From Coleofasciculus sp. FACHB-T130 (GTDB lineage Bacteria; Cyanobacteriota; Cyanobacteriia; Cyanobacteriales; FACHB-T130): a stretch of 64,000 nt of DNA. Of the stretch, positions 18,406 to 27,670 are shown one piece after another. The position numbers and the translations under genes were made by a program. The notes beneath the pieces are model-generated. The model searched no databases and had not been told where the DNA came from. It saw only the letters and a program-made list of their open reading frames with translations. Each line of letters opens with the position of its first letter. Position 1 is the stretch's first letter. Location of the stretch: positions 1 through 64,000 of the forward strand of contig NZ_JACJOG010000034.1 in the NCBI RefSeq assembly GCF_014695375.1, read 5' to 3'.

Positions 18406-21400
18406 TTAAAAAGCCTCTCTCTTAATTTCTTGGTCAGTTGTCATTTCCCCCATCGCTACTACAATCTTCCGCGAACCTATAAATGGGTTACGGCTGTGTG
18501 CAGCCAACATATTGTCCAACATTAAGATGTCTCCTTCCTGCCAAGGAAAACTAACAGATGCCTGTTGATAGACCTCTTGAAGTTCTGCGATTACAGAATC
18601 CTCGATGGTAGTACCATCTCCGTAATAGACATTCCGGGGCAGGTTTTCTTCTCCAAATACAGATAATAAAGAGGCGCGGACTGCTGGATCTAAGCAGGAG
18701 ACATGGTGCAAGAAAAGTTGATTAAAAAATACCGTTTCTCCTGTTTTTGGATGCTTGGATATCGCCGAACGAATTTGGCGAGTTCTCAACCCATTGTCTT
18801 CTCTCCACTCAAATTCGATTGCCGCTTTCCGGCAATAATCTTCCACGACATTTTTATCGGTGGTTCTAAAAAACTCTTGCCAGCTAACATCTAATCCATC
18901 TGTATAGTTGCGGACGTACATAATTTGCTTTTGGGCAAATCTTTCTTTAAGTTGGGAATCGAGTAGCTGGTAAACTTTGCGGCAGTCGATAATCGGAGTT
19001 TCTCCGCCTTGCTGTGCAGCTTTGACGCAGAAAAACCAAATTTTTAAAGGCCAACGGTGTAAATGCGAACTCTCGTTATGAAACAAGATAGATTTATCCG
19101 CCGGATAAGGAGTGGAACCGTAAACTTGTCCGCTAACTCCTTCTCGGGGTAAGTCTCCGTATTCTCCGAACAAATGGGGACAAATGGCTTGGGCAAATTG
19201 CTCAAAAACGGACACTAAAGGTTCGTTAAAGCCTCGAAACAGAATTCCTCCATGTTGTAATAGCTTGGTTTGGATTAAGTCTTGGTTATTTTTTGCCCAA
19301 TCAACGATATCAACCTCTTTTACGGTAGGTTTGAGAATTAAGGGGAATGTTTCACCTACTTGTAAATATTCAGTTTTGACTAATTCGCCTTTGGGCAGAG
19401 TAATTGCTTTTGGTTTAATGTTCTTGAATTTGCTGAAGTTACTCTTTTCGTGTTTAGTTTCTTGCATTGCTTGTTGTTTCTTTTCAGCTTCGGTGAGTGT
19501 TTCTAAACGATTGAGTCGCGTATCCGGCTGTGCGACGATGCTGTTGAGGAGAGTTTCAAAATGAGCGGATAGGCGAGCGATCGCATCCGCATCAAATAAA
19601 TCGGCGTTGTACTTCCAACTGCCAACAATGCCATCCTCTGTTTCAGACACGAATAGCACTAAATCAAATTTTGCTGTCCCGCCCTCTACTTCGATTGGGG
19701 TTAAAGTTAAACTCGAAAGTTCTAAAGTGGGTACGGGCGTATTTTGCATCACGAACAACACTTGAAACAGGGGAGTGCGGCTCAAATTTCTTTCAGGACG
19801 CAGTTCCTCGACCAACTTCTCAAAAGGCAAGTCTTGATGGACATAAGCTTTTAAAGTGATGTCGCGCACTCGCTTCAGCAACTCGCGGAAACTGGGGTTG
19901 CCACGCATATCGGTGCGTAAGACCAAAATGTTGACAAAGAAACCAATCAACGATTCAGTTTCAACTTGAGTGCGATTGGCGACATCGGTGCCAACAATGA
20001 TGTCATCCTGACTGGTATAGCGGTGCAGCAGCGTCTGAAAGGTTGCTAGCAGTGTCATGAAGAGGGTTACATCTTCTTGGCGGCTAAGTACATTTAGTGC
20101 CCCAGACAGTTTTGGAGATAGCTCAAAGGATTGAATGCCAGCTTGAAAAGTAGAAGCAGCAGGTTGTTTGGCGGGTAGTTTCATCTGGGGCGGATTGTGA
20201 CCTAACTGCTGCTTCCAGTAATCAAGCTTGGTTTCCAAAACTTCCCCTTGCAGCCATTGTCGTTGCCAAACTGCATAATCTGCGTACTGTATGGGCAATT
20301 CCGGTAGTGGCGAGGGTTTCCCGGCACAAAAGGCTTCGTAGAGGGTTGCCACTTCCCGAATCAGTACCCCCATAGACCAGCCATCAGCAATGATGTGGTG
20401 CATGGTTAGCAGTACCGCATTCTCTGCCTCATCCAGTTGTAATAACGTGACGCGCAGCAACGGCAATTGAGTGAGGTCGAAAGGTCGTTGCGCTTCCTCC
20501 GTAGCAAGTCGCAGCACCTCAGCTTCTCGTTCGGATGGTGGCAATCCCAGGTCTATTACTGTCAGTTTGAAAGCCGCAGAGGGGATAATTACCTGAATAG
20601 GTTGTCCTGCTTCTGTCGCAAAGATTGTCCTTAAAGCTTCGTGACGCTGGATAATCGCCTGAAAGCTTTGCTCTAGCGCTACGATATTGAGCGCACCAAC
20701 CAGACGCACTGCTGCCGAAATGTTATAGGCAGAATCGCCTGGATTTAATTGGTCGAGGAACCACAATCGCTGTTGAGCAAAGGAAAGGGGCAGTTTTTCC
20801 TCCCGCGCAACTGGCACCAGAGGCGGAATTTGAAGATTTTCTTGGGCGCGACAAGCTGTTTCGATCCGTTCTGCCAACCCAGCGACTGTAGGCGACTCAA
20901 ACAGAGAACGCAGGGGAATTTCAACTTGAAAGGCTTCCCGGAGGCGAGAAATTACCTGAGTTGCCAGCAGCGAGTGTCCGCCTAAGTCAAAGAAGCGATC
21001 GCGCATACCGACTTGCTCTAAACCGAGAACTTGAGTCCAAATCCCTGCGACAACTTCCTCAATGGCGGTGCGGGGAGCAATATAGGCGCTTTCTAACTCT
21101 GGTCTAGCGGTGTCGGGTTCTGGCAATGCGCGACGGTCAATTTTTCCGTTGGGTGTTAGAGGAATTGCCTCTAGCAGTAAAAAGCTAGAAGGCACCATGT
21201 AATTAGGTAGCTTCTCCTTGAGAAATGAGCGCAGTTGTGTGGGTGTTGTTGCAGCTTCCTCCTGCTTCGGGACGACATAAGCAACCAAACACTTGTCGCT
21301 AGAATTATCTTCTCTGGCAATCACTACAGCTTGCTGCACTGCTGGATGTTGGCTCAGTACCGCTTCAATTTCGCCCAACTCAATCCGGAAGCCACGCACT

Positions 21401-24153
21401 TTAACTTGGTGGTCGATGCGTCCCAAATATTCCAATTCACCATTCGGCAGATATCTCGCTAAATCTCCAGTTTTGTACAGTAATTCAGACTTTTCTGACT
21501 TCTCTAAAAATGGATTGGGAATGAACTTCTCGGCTGTCAGTTCAGGTCGATTTAGGTAGCCTCTGGATAAACCTTTCCCGCCGATATACAGTTCACCCGT
21601 AACACCCACAGGGACAGGCTGTAGATAACGGTCTAAGATGTAAACTTGCGTGTTGGCAATCGGACGACCAATGGAAACGCTAGCGTCGCTACTTTCAACC
21701 GGATGAATAGTAGACCAAATCGTGGTTTCGGTGGGGCCGTACAAGTTCCACAAGCGATCGCCCCGCACCAGTAATTGAGCGGCGAGTTGTCGCGGTAAGG
21801 CTTCGCCACCACAGAGGATTTTCAAGTTTTTGTTCCCCTGCCATCCTGCCGCCAAAAGCATTCGCCAAGTTGCAGGCGTTGCTTGCATGATGGTCGCCCC
21901 AGAATCGGTCAATGTTGTTAACAACTGTGCGCCGTCAGAGGCGATTTCACGGGTGGCTACAACAACGCGAGATCCTACAGTGATGGGGAGGAATATTTCC
22001 AGCGCCGCAATATCAAAAGATAAGGAGGTGACAGCTAATAAAATATCTAGCTGGTTTATTTCTAATTTCTGGCGCATAGAAATTAGAAAGTTGACGACAC
22101 AGGCGTGGGAAATTTGTACGCCTTTGGGTCGTCCGGTTGAGCCGGAAGTGTAGATAACATAAGCTAATTTGGAGGGATTTTGAACTGAATTTAGACTACC
22201 GATTTGTAGGCTTTCCCAATCGTCCAAGCATACAACCTCGGCATTATGCGAGGGTAGGGTATTTAACAGCCGCTTTTGGGTTAATAACACCGAAACTTGA
22301 GCATCCTCTAACATGAAAGCAAGGCGCTCTGGCGGATATGCTGGATCTAGTGGAAGGTATGCTCCCCCTGCTTTGAGAATGCCCAGCAATCCGATTACCA
22401 TTTCTAGGGAACGTTCTACACAAATCCCCACTAAAACTTCTGGCTTTACGCCAAGTTTCTGTAGATGATGTGCAAGTTGATTCGCCTTGGTGTTGAGTTC
22501 GGCGTAGGTGAGTTGTTGGTTTTCAAAAACAACTGCAACAGCGTCTGGTGTCCGTTCCACTTGCTCTTCAAACAACTCATGTAGACACCGATCTGTCGAG
22601 TCGTTTGTGTGAGTATTATTCCACTCTCCTAACAACTGATGCTGTTCGGTTTGCGTTAAAAATGGCAAAGTAGAGATTGCGCGATCGCTATTTGCAACAA
22701 TACTTTCTAACAAGGTTTGAAAATGTCCTACCATCCGCTGGATGGTGCTGGCATCAAATAAGTCTTTGTTATACTCAAAGACGCCGATAAGACCTTCTGA
22801 TTCCTGGGATAAATTGAGTACCAAATCGAACCTTGCCGTCTGGCTCTCCATCTCTTCAAGACTGAGCGTAACTCCCGGCAATTCTAAAGTTTGTGTCGGC
22901 ACGTTACGCAGAGCAAACAACACTTGAAACAGCGGATTACGGCTCAAATCCCGATCCGGCTGCAACACTTCTACCAGCTTCTCGAAGGGCAAATCCTGGT
23001 GACTGTATGCTCCCAGTGCCACCTCGCGCACCCGTCCTAACAACTCCTTAAAAGTAGGATTATTCGATAAATCAGTACGCAAAACTAAAGTATTCGCAAA
23101 AAAACCAATAATTCCTTCCAGTTCGGCGCGGTTGCGGTTGGCAATTGGCGAACCAACTAAAATATCCTCCTGTCCGGTGTAGCGGTACAGCAAGGTTTTG
23201 AACGCCGCCAACAAAACAATGAATAAAGTCGCTCCTTGCTGCTGACCGACTTTAGTTAGTCCCTCAGTCAGCGCCTTGGACAAGACGAATTTTTCCTCTC
23301 CGCCTTGGAAGGTTTGCACCGCAGGTCGCGATCGGTCTGTCGGCAAATCTAGTACGGGAAGATTGCCTCCTAATTGCTTTTTCCAATAAGCAATCTGGGT
23401 TTCTAAAACTTCTCCTTGTAGCCACTGTCGCTGCCAAACTGCAAAGTCTGCATATTGGATACTTAATTCAGGAAGGAGTGTAGAGACGTTGCGGGGTGTA
23501 GAGACGCGATTAATCGCATCTCTACAAGCGAAAGCTTTATAAAAGGTGGCTAACTCTTGAATAAATATCGCCATTGACCACCCATCTGAGACGATGTGGT
23601 GCATCGTGAATAAGACCACATACTCGAATTCGCTCAAATGCAGTAAACTAACCCGTAGCAAAGGTGCCTGTGTGAGGTCAAAGGGTTTTTGTGCTTCTGC
23701 GGTGGCGAATTGCCGTACTGCTTGCTCCCCTTCGGTGTTGGAAAGTTCCCGCAAATCGATGACTGGAAGCGTTAATTTCAAATCTGGGGTAATGACTTGA
23801 ACAGGTTGCCCATTTACTGTTGTGAAGGCAGTCCGTAGGACTTCGTGACGCTCAATAATTGCGTTGAGACTTTGTTCCAGAGCGATCGCATCCAGCGTTC
23901 CCTCAACCCGCACAGCCGCAGGGATGTTATAGCTGGTATTTCCTGGCTCTAATTGGTCAAAAAACCACAACCGCTGTTGGGCAAATGACAAGGGAAACGA
24001 GTTAGATTCCCGGTTTTGGCGTGGTATTTGGGTTGGTGCAATCGGCTCTTTTTTCTGATTCAGCCGTTTTAGCAGCAATTCGCGTTTTTCTGGAGAAAGT
24101 CCGGCGATGCGAACGACGAAGTCGTCGCGCTTCGCTTCGCTTAAATTACTCAT
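18406..24153 (-). CDS. NRPS C - A(Gly) - T - C with C-terminal TauD hydroxylase
   Basis: The order is C (HHIVSDGWS near residue 184), A (YTSGSTG near 665), T (GGHSLLATQ near 1057), a second C (HHIIADGWS near 1250) and a fused TauD-type Fe(II)/2-oxoglutarate oxygenase (about 1590-1915). The A-domain code reads DILQLGLIW, the classical glycine code. This is the only A domain without a repeat insert. The TauD part has the metal ligands FHNESSH and DNMLAAHSR and resembles SyrP-like aspartyl beta-hydroxylases. Because it follows the C domain that feeds the next Asp module, it should hydroxylate the Asp on the terminal protein. The start ATG overlaps the upstream stop by four bases, with GGAG eight bases before it. 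An R2 repeat interrupts the first C domain in frame. Confidence 0.92.
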   Translation of the reverse strand: MSNLSEAKRDDFVVRIAGLSPEKRELLLKRLNQKKEPIAPTQIPRQNRESNSFPLSFAQQRLWFFDQLEPGNTSYNIPAAVRVEGTLDAIALEQSLNAIIERHEVLRTAFTTVNGQPVQVITPDLKLTLPVIDLRELSNTEGEQAVRQFATAEAQKPFDLTQAPLLRVSLLHLSEFEYVVLFTMHHIVSDGWSMAIFIQELATFYKAFACRDAINRVSTPRNVSTLLPELSIQYADFAVWQRQWLQGEVLETQIAYWKKQLGGNLPVLDLPTDRSRPAVQTFQGGEEKFVLSKALTEGLTKVGQQQGATLFIVLLAAFKTLLYRYTGQEDILVGSPIANRNRAELEGIIGFFANTLVLRTDLSNNPTFKELLGRVREVALGAYSHQDLPFEKLVEVLQPDRDLSRNPLFQVLFALRNVPTQTLELPGVTLSLEEMESQTARFDLVLNLSQESEGLIGVFEYNKDLFDASTIQRMVGHFQTLLESIVANSDRAISTLPFLTQTEQHQLLGEWNNTHTNDSTDRCLHELFEEQVERTPDAVAVVFENQQLTYAELNTKANQLAHHLQKLGVKPEVLVGICVERSLEMVIGLLGILKAGGAYLPLDPAYPPERLAFMLEDAQVSVLLTQKRLLNTLPSHNAEVVCLDDWESLQIGSLNSVQNPSKLAYVIYTSGSTGRPKGVQISHACVVNFLISMRQKLEINQLDILLAVTSLSFDIAALEIFLPITVGSRVVVATREIASDGAQLLTTLTDSGATIMQATPATWRMLLAAGWQGNKNLKILCGGEALPRQLAAQLLVRGDRLWNLYGPTETTIWSTIHPVESSDASVSIGRPIANTQVYILDRYLQPVPVGVTGELYIGGKGLSRGYLNRPELTAEKFIPNPFLEKSEKSELLYKTGDLARYLPNGELEYLGRIDHQVKVRGFRIELGEIEAVLSQHPAVQQAVVIAREDNSSDKCLVAYVVPKQEEAATTPTQLRSFLKEKLPNYMVPSSFLLLEAIPLTPNGKIDRRALPEPDTARPELESAYIAPRTAIEEVVAGIWTQVLGLEQVGMRDRFFDLGGHSLLATQVISRLREAFQVEIPLRSLFESPTVAGLAERIETACRAQENLQIPPLVPVAREEKLPLSFAQQRLWFLDQLNPGDSAYNISAAVRLVGALNIVALEQSFQAIIQRHEALRTIFATEAGQPIQVIIPSAAFKLTVIDLGLPPSEREAEVLRLATEEAQRPFDLTQLPLLRVTLLQLDEAENAVLLTMHHIIADGWSMGVLIREVATLYEAFCAGKPSPLPELPIQYADYAVWQRQWLQGEVLETKLDYWKQQLGHNPPQMKLPAKQPAASTFQAGIQSFELSPKLSGALNVLSRQEDVTLFMTLLATFQTLLHRYTSQDDIIVGTDVANRTQVETESLIGFFVNILVLRTDMRGNPSFRELLKRVRDITLKAYVHQDLPFEKLVEELRPERNLSRTPLFQVLFVMQNTPVPTLELSSLTLTPIEVEGGTAKFDLVLFVSETEDGIVGSWKYNADLFDADAIARLSAHFETLLNSIVAQPDTRLNRLETLTEAEKKQQAMQETKHEKSNFSKFKNIKPKAITLPKGELVKTEYLQVGETFPLILKPTVKEVDIVDWAKNNQDLIQTKLLQHGGILFRGFNEPLVSVFEQFAQAICPHLFGEYGDLPREGVSGQVYGSTPYPADKSILFHNESSHLHRWPLKIWFFCVKAAQQGGETPIIDCRKVYQLLDSQLKERFAQKQIMYVRNYTDGLDVSWQEFFRTTDKNVVEDYCRKAAIEFEWREDNGLRTRQIRSAISKHPKTGETVFFNQLFLHHVSCLDPAVRASLLSVFGEENLPRNVYYGDGTTIEDSVIAELQEVYQQASVSFPWQEGDILMLDNMLAAHSRNPFIGSRKIVVAMGEMTTDQEIKREAF
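23480..23525. repeat. R2 palindrome inserted in frame in a C domain
   Basis: One nearly perfect copy (23498-23525) is preceded by a partial copy. On the minus strand it encodes CRDAINRVSTPRNVS, placed between KAF and the conserved LPELSIQYADF of the C domain. Sister C domains have only a short loop (for example STGKPSP) here. Confidence 0.85.
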
Positions 24154-27100
24154 TTGCCTACTCCTTCCTTAGCCAAAACTTCTCGAACTTCTTCCTCCGA
24201 TATTTCATCTAGCTCTGCTAACATCTGAGCCATCATTTCCTCATCGGTCTGTTCAGCGAGTTTTTGCGCGATCGCGACTGCTAAATCCGCGACAGTGGGA
24301 GAGTCGAAAAACTGCCGCAAGGGAAACTCCACATTAAAGGCGTCACGTAATCGGGAAATCACCTGAGTTGCTAGCAGCGAATGTCCTCCTAGCTCGAAAA
24401 AATTGTCGTAAATACCCACTTGTTCAATCCCAATCGCTTCAGCCCAAATTCCAGCTATTACCTCCTCAACATTGGTGCGGGGAGCAACAAACGTTCCTGC
24501 TAACTCTGGGCGAATTTGCTCAGGTGCTGGCAGTTTTTTTCGATCCACTTTCCCGTTAGCCGTTAAAGGCAGAGTCTTTAAAATCACAAAAGCAGAAGGT
24601 ATCATGTATTCCGGCAACTTCGCCTTTACAAAAGAACGTAAGTCACCCATTAGATTTGATTGAGTAGATTCTTCTCTACTTCCCTGCTGCTGACTGAAAA
24701 CCGAATAAGCAACTAAACGCTTGTCCCCAGACACATCCTCCCGAACTACAACTACAGCCTGTTCTACGCCTGGATGCTGCTTTAGCACCGCCTCAATTTC
24801 TCCCAGTTCGATACGGAATCCCCGGATTTTTACCTGATGGTCAATTCGGCCTAGAAACTCAATGTTTCCATCCGGTAAATAGCGAGCCAAGTCTCCAGTT
24901 TTATAAAGTTTTGAGTTTTGAGTTTTGAGTTTTGAGTTTTCTTCTGACTCCTGACTTTTGATATCAAATCCGTTTACCGCATCAGGAAAGCACCCCACCC
25001 CCAACCCCTCCCCGCAGGCGGGGAGGGGAGCCGGAGCCGTAGGCTGTGGCGGGGTGGGGTTCAGAGGGAATGCTGGTTCATGAAGGGAACTTGATATGAC
25101 TGCTGAATTATTGAAAAATGGGTGGGAAATGAATCTTTTGGCGGTTAGTTCCGGCTGATTTAAATAGCCTCGCGCTAAACTCTCTCCACCAATGTAAATC
25201 TCGCCAGATACACCAATAGGCACAGGCTGGAGATGATTATCTAGGATATAAATTTGGGTATTTGCTAAAGGACGACCGAGTGGAACTGTCTTTGAAACAT
25301 TAGCTACGTTCCCACTCTCCACCTGATAGGTAAGTACGCCGACCGTTGTTTCTGTTGGCCCGTAGTGATTGAGAATGCGACATGAGGGAGCTAAGTTCTG
25401 GACTTTCTCAATCAAACCCCAATTAGATGCTTCTCCACCCAAAATTAATCGCTGGCGAGGCAAAACAAATTCTGGTTGAGAGGATGCCAGTAAAGCCGAT
25501 AAATGAGAAGGAACTATCTTGAGGCAATCAATTGGATGCTGTTGAAAATATTGCGAGAGCGCTTCAGCATCCGCAGCGCGATCTTGGGAGATGATATGCA
25601 GACATCCTCCCGTACACAAAGAGGGGAATAAGACTGTATTTCCCAAGTCGGCAGCAAAGGTAGAAACCATTGCGAAACTGGCACCATCGGGAAGATCCAA
25701 TCTTTCCAAAATGCCATTGAGATAGTTAAGAATTTGCCGATGTTCAATCGCAACACCTTTGGGTGTTCCCGTAGAGCCAGAGGTGTAAATTACATAGGCA
25801 AGATTTTCGACTGTTGCAACTGATTCTAAGTTGCGATCCGAAGGCTGCGCGGTAGCGCAATCGCTCTCTTGTTGCATTTGCGACTCGGAATCTAAGCAGA
25901 AAACGGTAGCTGTCGAGTCGGGAAGGTTTTTGACTAACTGTTGTTGCGTTAACAACACCTTTGCCTGAGTATCTTGCAGGATGAACGCTAGACGATCCGA
26001 TGGCAAGGTGAGATCTAGGGGGATATAAGCTCCCCCAGCCTTCAGCACTCCCAACAGTCCAACAACCATCTCTAGGGAGCGTTCTAGATAAAGACCGACT
26101 AAAACTTCTGGTGCAACACCCAGCTTTCGCAAGGAATGAGCGAGTTGGTTTGCGCGTTGATTTAACTGTTGATAAGTGAGTTGTTCGCCTTCGTAAACGA
26201 GCGCGATCGCGTCCGGCGTTTTTTCAACCTGTTGCTCAAATCGTTGATGTATTCCCTGAAATTGAGGAAAATCAATCTTGGTATTGTTAAACTCAATTAG
26301 AAGTTGCTGGCGTTCTACGTTGCTGAGAATACCTAACTCACTAATCGCAACATCTGGAGTTTCGAGGATACTATCAACTAAAGTGCTAAAGTTTTCAGCT
26401 AATCGCTGAATATCCGCTTCATCAAATAAGTTTGCGTCGTAGTGGAACTCGATACTCAAAGAGTCATCCCGCTCAACGCCAGCCAGTTTGATTTTGAAGC
26501 GGTCAATACAGGTGTAAAGCCGTTCAATTGAAAAGGTAACACCAGCAGCAGAACACTTAGCAAGTGACTGATTAAATTCAAAACAAACTGGAAAAAAGGA
26601 TGAATCAGCCGAGGCATTCAAATCCCAGCTAAAGTATTCTTGCCATTGGTAAACTTCTTGCTGCGCCTGATGAACTTTTTGCAGTAAGTCAACAAATGAA
26701 AGCTTTGGTTCTAAATGGCTTTGAATCGGTAAATATTTGGCAAACAATCCCAGCGCTGATTCCAATTCCTCGTATTTTCGACCATCGAAAGCTGTCCCAA
26801 TTACCAAACAGCCAGATTTGGTGAGCCGCCAAAGCAAAATTGTCCAGCAAGTCAGAAGAAATGACGACACAGTTCCATTCTTACTCACGAATGCTGTTAT
26901 TTCGGCTAATCGGTCGGGATTGATTGTCTTTGTAATAAATCGCGGTTGAAAATTTGCTGGTTCTGAAACTAACTTTTCAAACGGTAGCTCGATATTTAAC
27001 CGTGCAAAAAAGTCTTGTTTTCCCCAATAGTTTCGTCCCGCTTCCGTGTCTTCTCCTTCTAGCAATTCATTCTGCCATTCGGAGATATCTGCATACTGCA

Positions 27101-27647
27101 TTATTTCATCGTCGAGTTCCGTACCGAGACAGCAAGCAGCGTATGTCCGGCTAATTTCTTTTGCTAAATGCTGTAAAGTTGCAGCATCGGCACAAAGACC
27201 CGGTAAATTAATCAGCAAAATATGCTTCTGCTCGGACAGAGTAATTAAGGATAGGTGTAATAGCGAATCTTGCTCAAAATTGCAGTGTTCATTACTTATT
27301 TTGTTAAAAAGCGCTTCCAGTTGTTTTTTTTGCTCTTGGATATTGCTAGAACTCAAATCAATAGATTGCCAGTTAATAGGGCTGCTATCTGAAATAACTT
27401 GTAAGGGAATCGTCATTCCAGGTAGACAGCGAAAATGGGTGCGAAGGATTTCATGTCGATTAACAATTTTTTGCAAGGATGCTTTCAACATCTCTACATT
27501 AAGAACGCCTTCAATTGAAAGATAGCACTTCGCTTGATAAGCTTGAAGTGAATTAAGTTGTTGCAAACCCCACAGGCGCTTTTGTTGAGGAGATATTTGA
27601 AAGCCTTGAATGATTCCATTTTGCATTTCTAGAACTTTATTATCCAT
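24150..27647 (-). CDS. NRPS: non-catalytic C-like domain - A(Asp) - T
   Basis: The first domain is condensation-like, but its HHxxxDG motif is NLPGLCADAAT (near residue 147), lacking both His. The same replacement occurs in the terminal NRPS. The A domain (YTSGSTG near 621) reads DLTKIGHVG, an aspartate code, and shares with the terminal NRPS the unusual TFAADLGNTVLFP stretch. The carrier motif is GGHSLLATQ near 1086. The stand-alone TauD hydroxylase ends 23 bases upstream and is the likely partner that converts carrier-bound Asp to beta-hydroxyaspartate. The A domain carries the largest insert of the cluster, over 60 residues built from three repeat types. The protein ends in an acidic tail, LAELDEISEEEVREVLAKEG, a possible docking element for the next synthetase. 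Confidence 0.92.
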   Translation of the reverse strand: MDNKVLEMQNGIIQGFQISPQQKRLWGLQQLNSLQAYQAKCYLSIEGVLNVEMLKASLQKIVNRHEILRTHFRCLPGMTIPLQVISDSSPINWQSIDLSSSNIQEQKKQLEALFNKISNEHCNFEQDSLLHLSLITLSEQKHILLINLPGLCADAATLQHLAKEISRTYAACCLGTELDDEIMQYADISEWQNELLEGEDTEAGRNYWGKQDFFARLNIELPFEKLVSEPANFQPRFITKTINPDRLAEITAFVSKNGTVSSFLLTCWTILLWRLTKSGCLVIGTAFDGRKYEELESALGLFAKYLPIQSHLEPKLSFVDLLQKVHQAQQEVYQWQEYFSWDLNASADSSFFPVCFEFNQSLAKCSAAGVTFSIERLYTCIDRFKIKLAGVERDDSLSIEFHYDANLFDEADIQRLAENFSTLVDSILETPDVAISELGILSNVERQQLLIEFNNTKIDFPQFQGIHQRFEQQVEKTPDAIALVYEGEQLTYQQLNQRANQLAHSLRKLGVAPEVLVGLYLERSLEMVVGLLGVLKAGGAYIPLDLTLPSDRLAFILQDTQAKVLLTQQQLVKNLPDSTATVFCLDSESQMQQESDCATAQPSDRNLESVATVENLAYVIYTSGSTGTPKGVAIEHRQILNYLNGILERLDLPDGASFAMVSTFAADLGNTVLFPSLCTGGCLHIISQDRAADAEALSQYFQQHPIDCLKIVPSHLSALLASSQPEFVLPRQRLILGGEASNWGLIEKVQNLAPSCRILNHYGPTETTVGVLTYQVESGNVANVSKTVPLGRPLANTQIYILDNHLQPVPIGVSGEIYIGGESLARGYLNQPELTAKRFISHPFFNNSAVISSSLHEPAFPLNPTPPQPTAPAPLPACGEGLGVGCFPDAVNGFDIKSQESEENSKLKTQNSKLYKTGDLARYLPDGNIEFLGRIDHQVKIRGFRIELGEIEAVLKQHPGVEQAVVVVREDVSGDKRLVAYSVFSQQQGSREESTQSNLMGDLRSFVKAKLPEYMIPSAFVILKTLPLTANGKVDRKKLPAPEQIRPELAGTFVAPRTNVEEVIAGIWAEAIGIEQVGIYDNFFELGGHSLLATQVISRLRDAFNVEFPLRQFFDSPTVADLAVAIAQKLAEQTDEEMMAQMLAELDEISEEEVREVLAKEGVGK
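24907..24940. repeat. Heptamer tandem repeat within the A domain of the first Asp module
   Basis: Nearly five copies of AGTTTTG follow one another. On the minus strand they encode NSKLKTQNSKLYKTGD, so the array ends directly at core motif A7. The reading frame is maintained. Confidence 0.85.
24989..25066. repeat. C/G-rich hairpin repeat in the same A domain
   Basis: The arms CACCCCACCCCCAACCCC and GGCGGGGTGGGGTTC flank CTCCCCGCAGGCGGGGAGG. It encodes NPTPPQPTAPAPLPACGEGL on the minus strand. It resembles R1 in design but differs in sequence. Together with the heptamers and flanking TTGATAT-containing segments it makes one compound insertion. Confidence 0.8.
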
Positions 27648-27670
27648 TTTTAAAACTCATCTATTCTGGA

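Noticed and set aside
24900-24945. Regular heptamer repeats suggesting a CRISPR-like or minisatellite array
   Set aside because: The units are contiguous with no spacers, lie in frame within an adenylation domain, and no cas gene is present. They are a coding tandem repeat.
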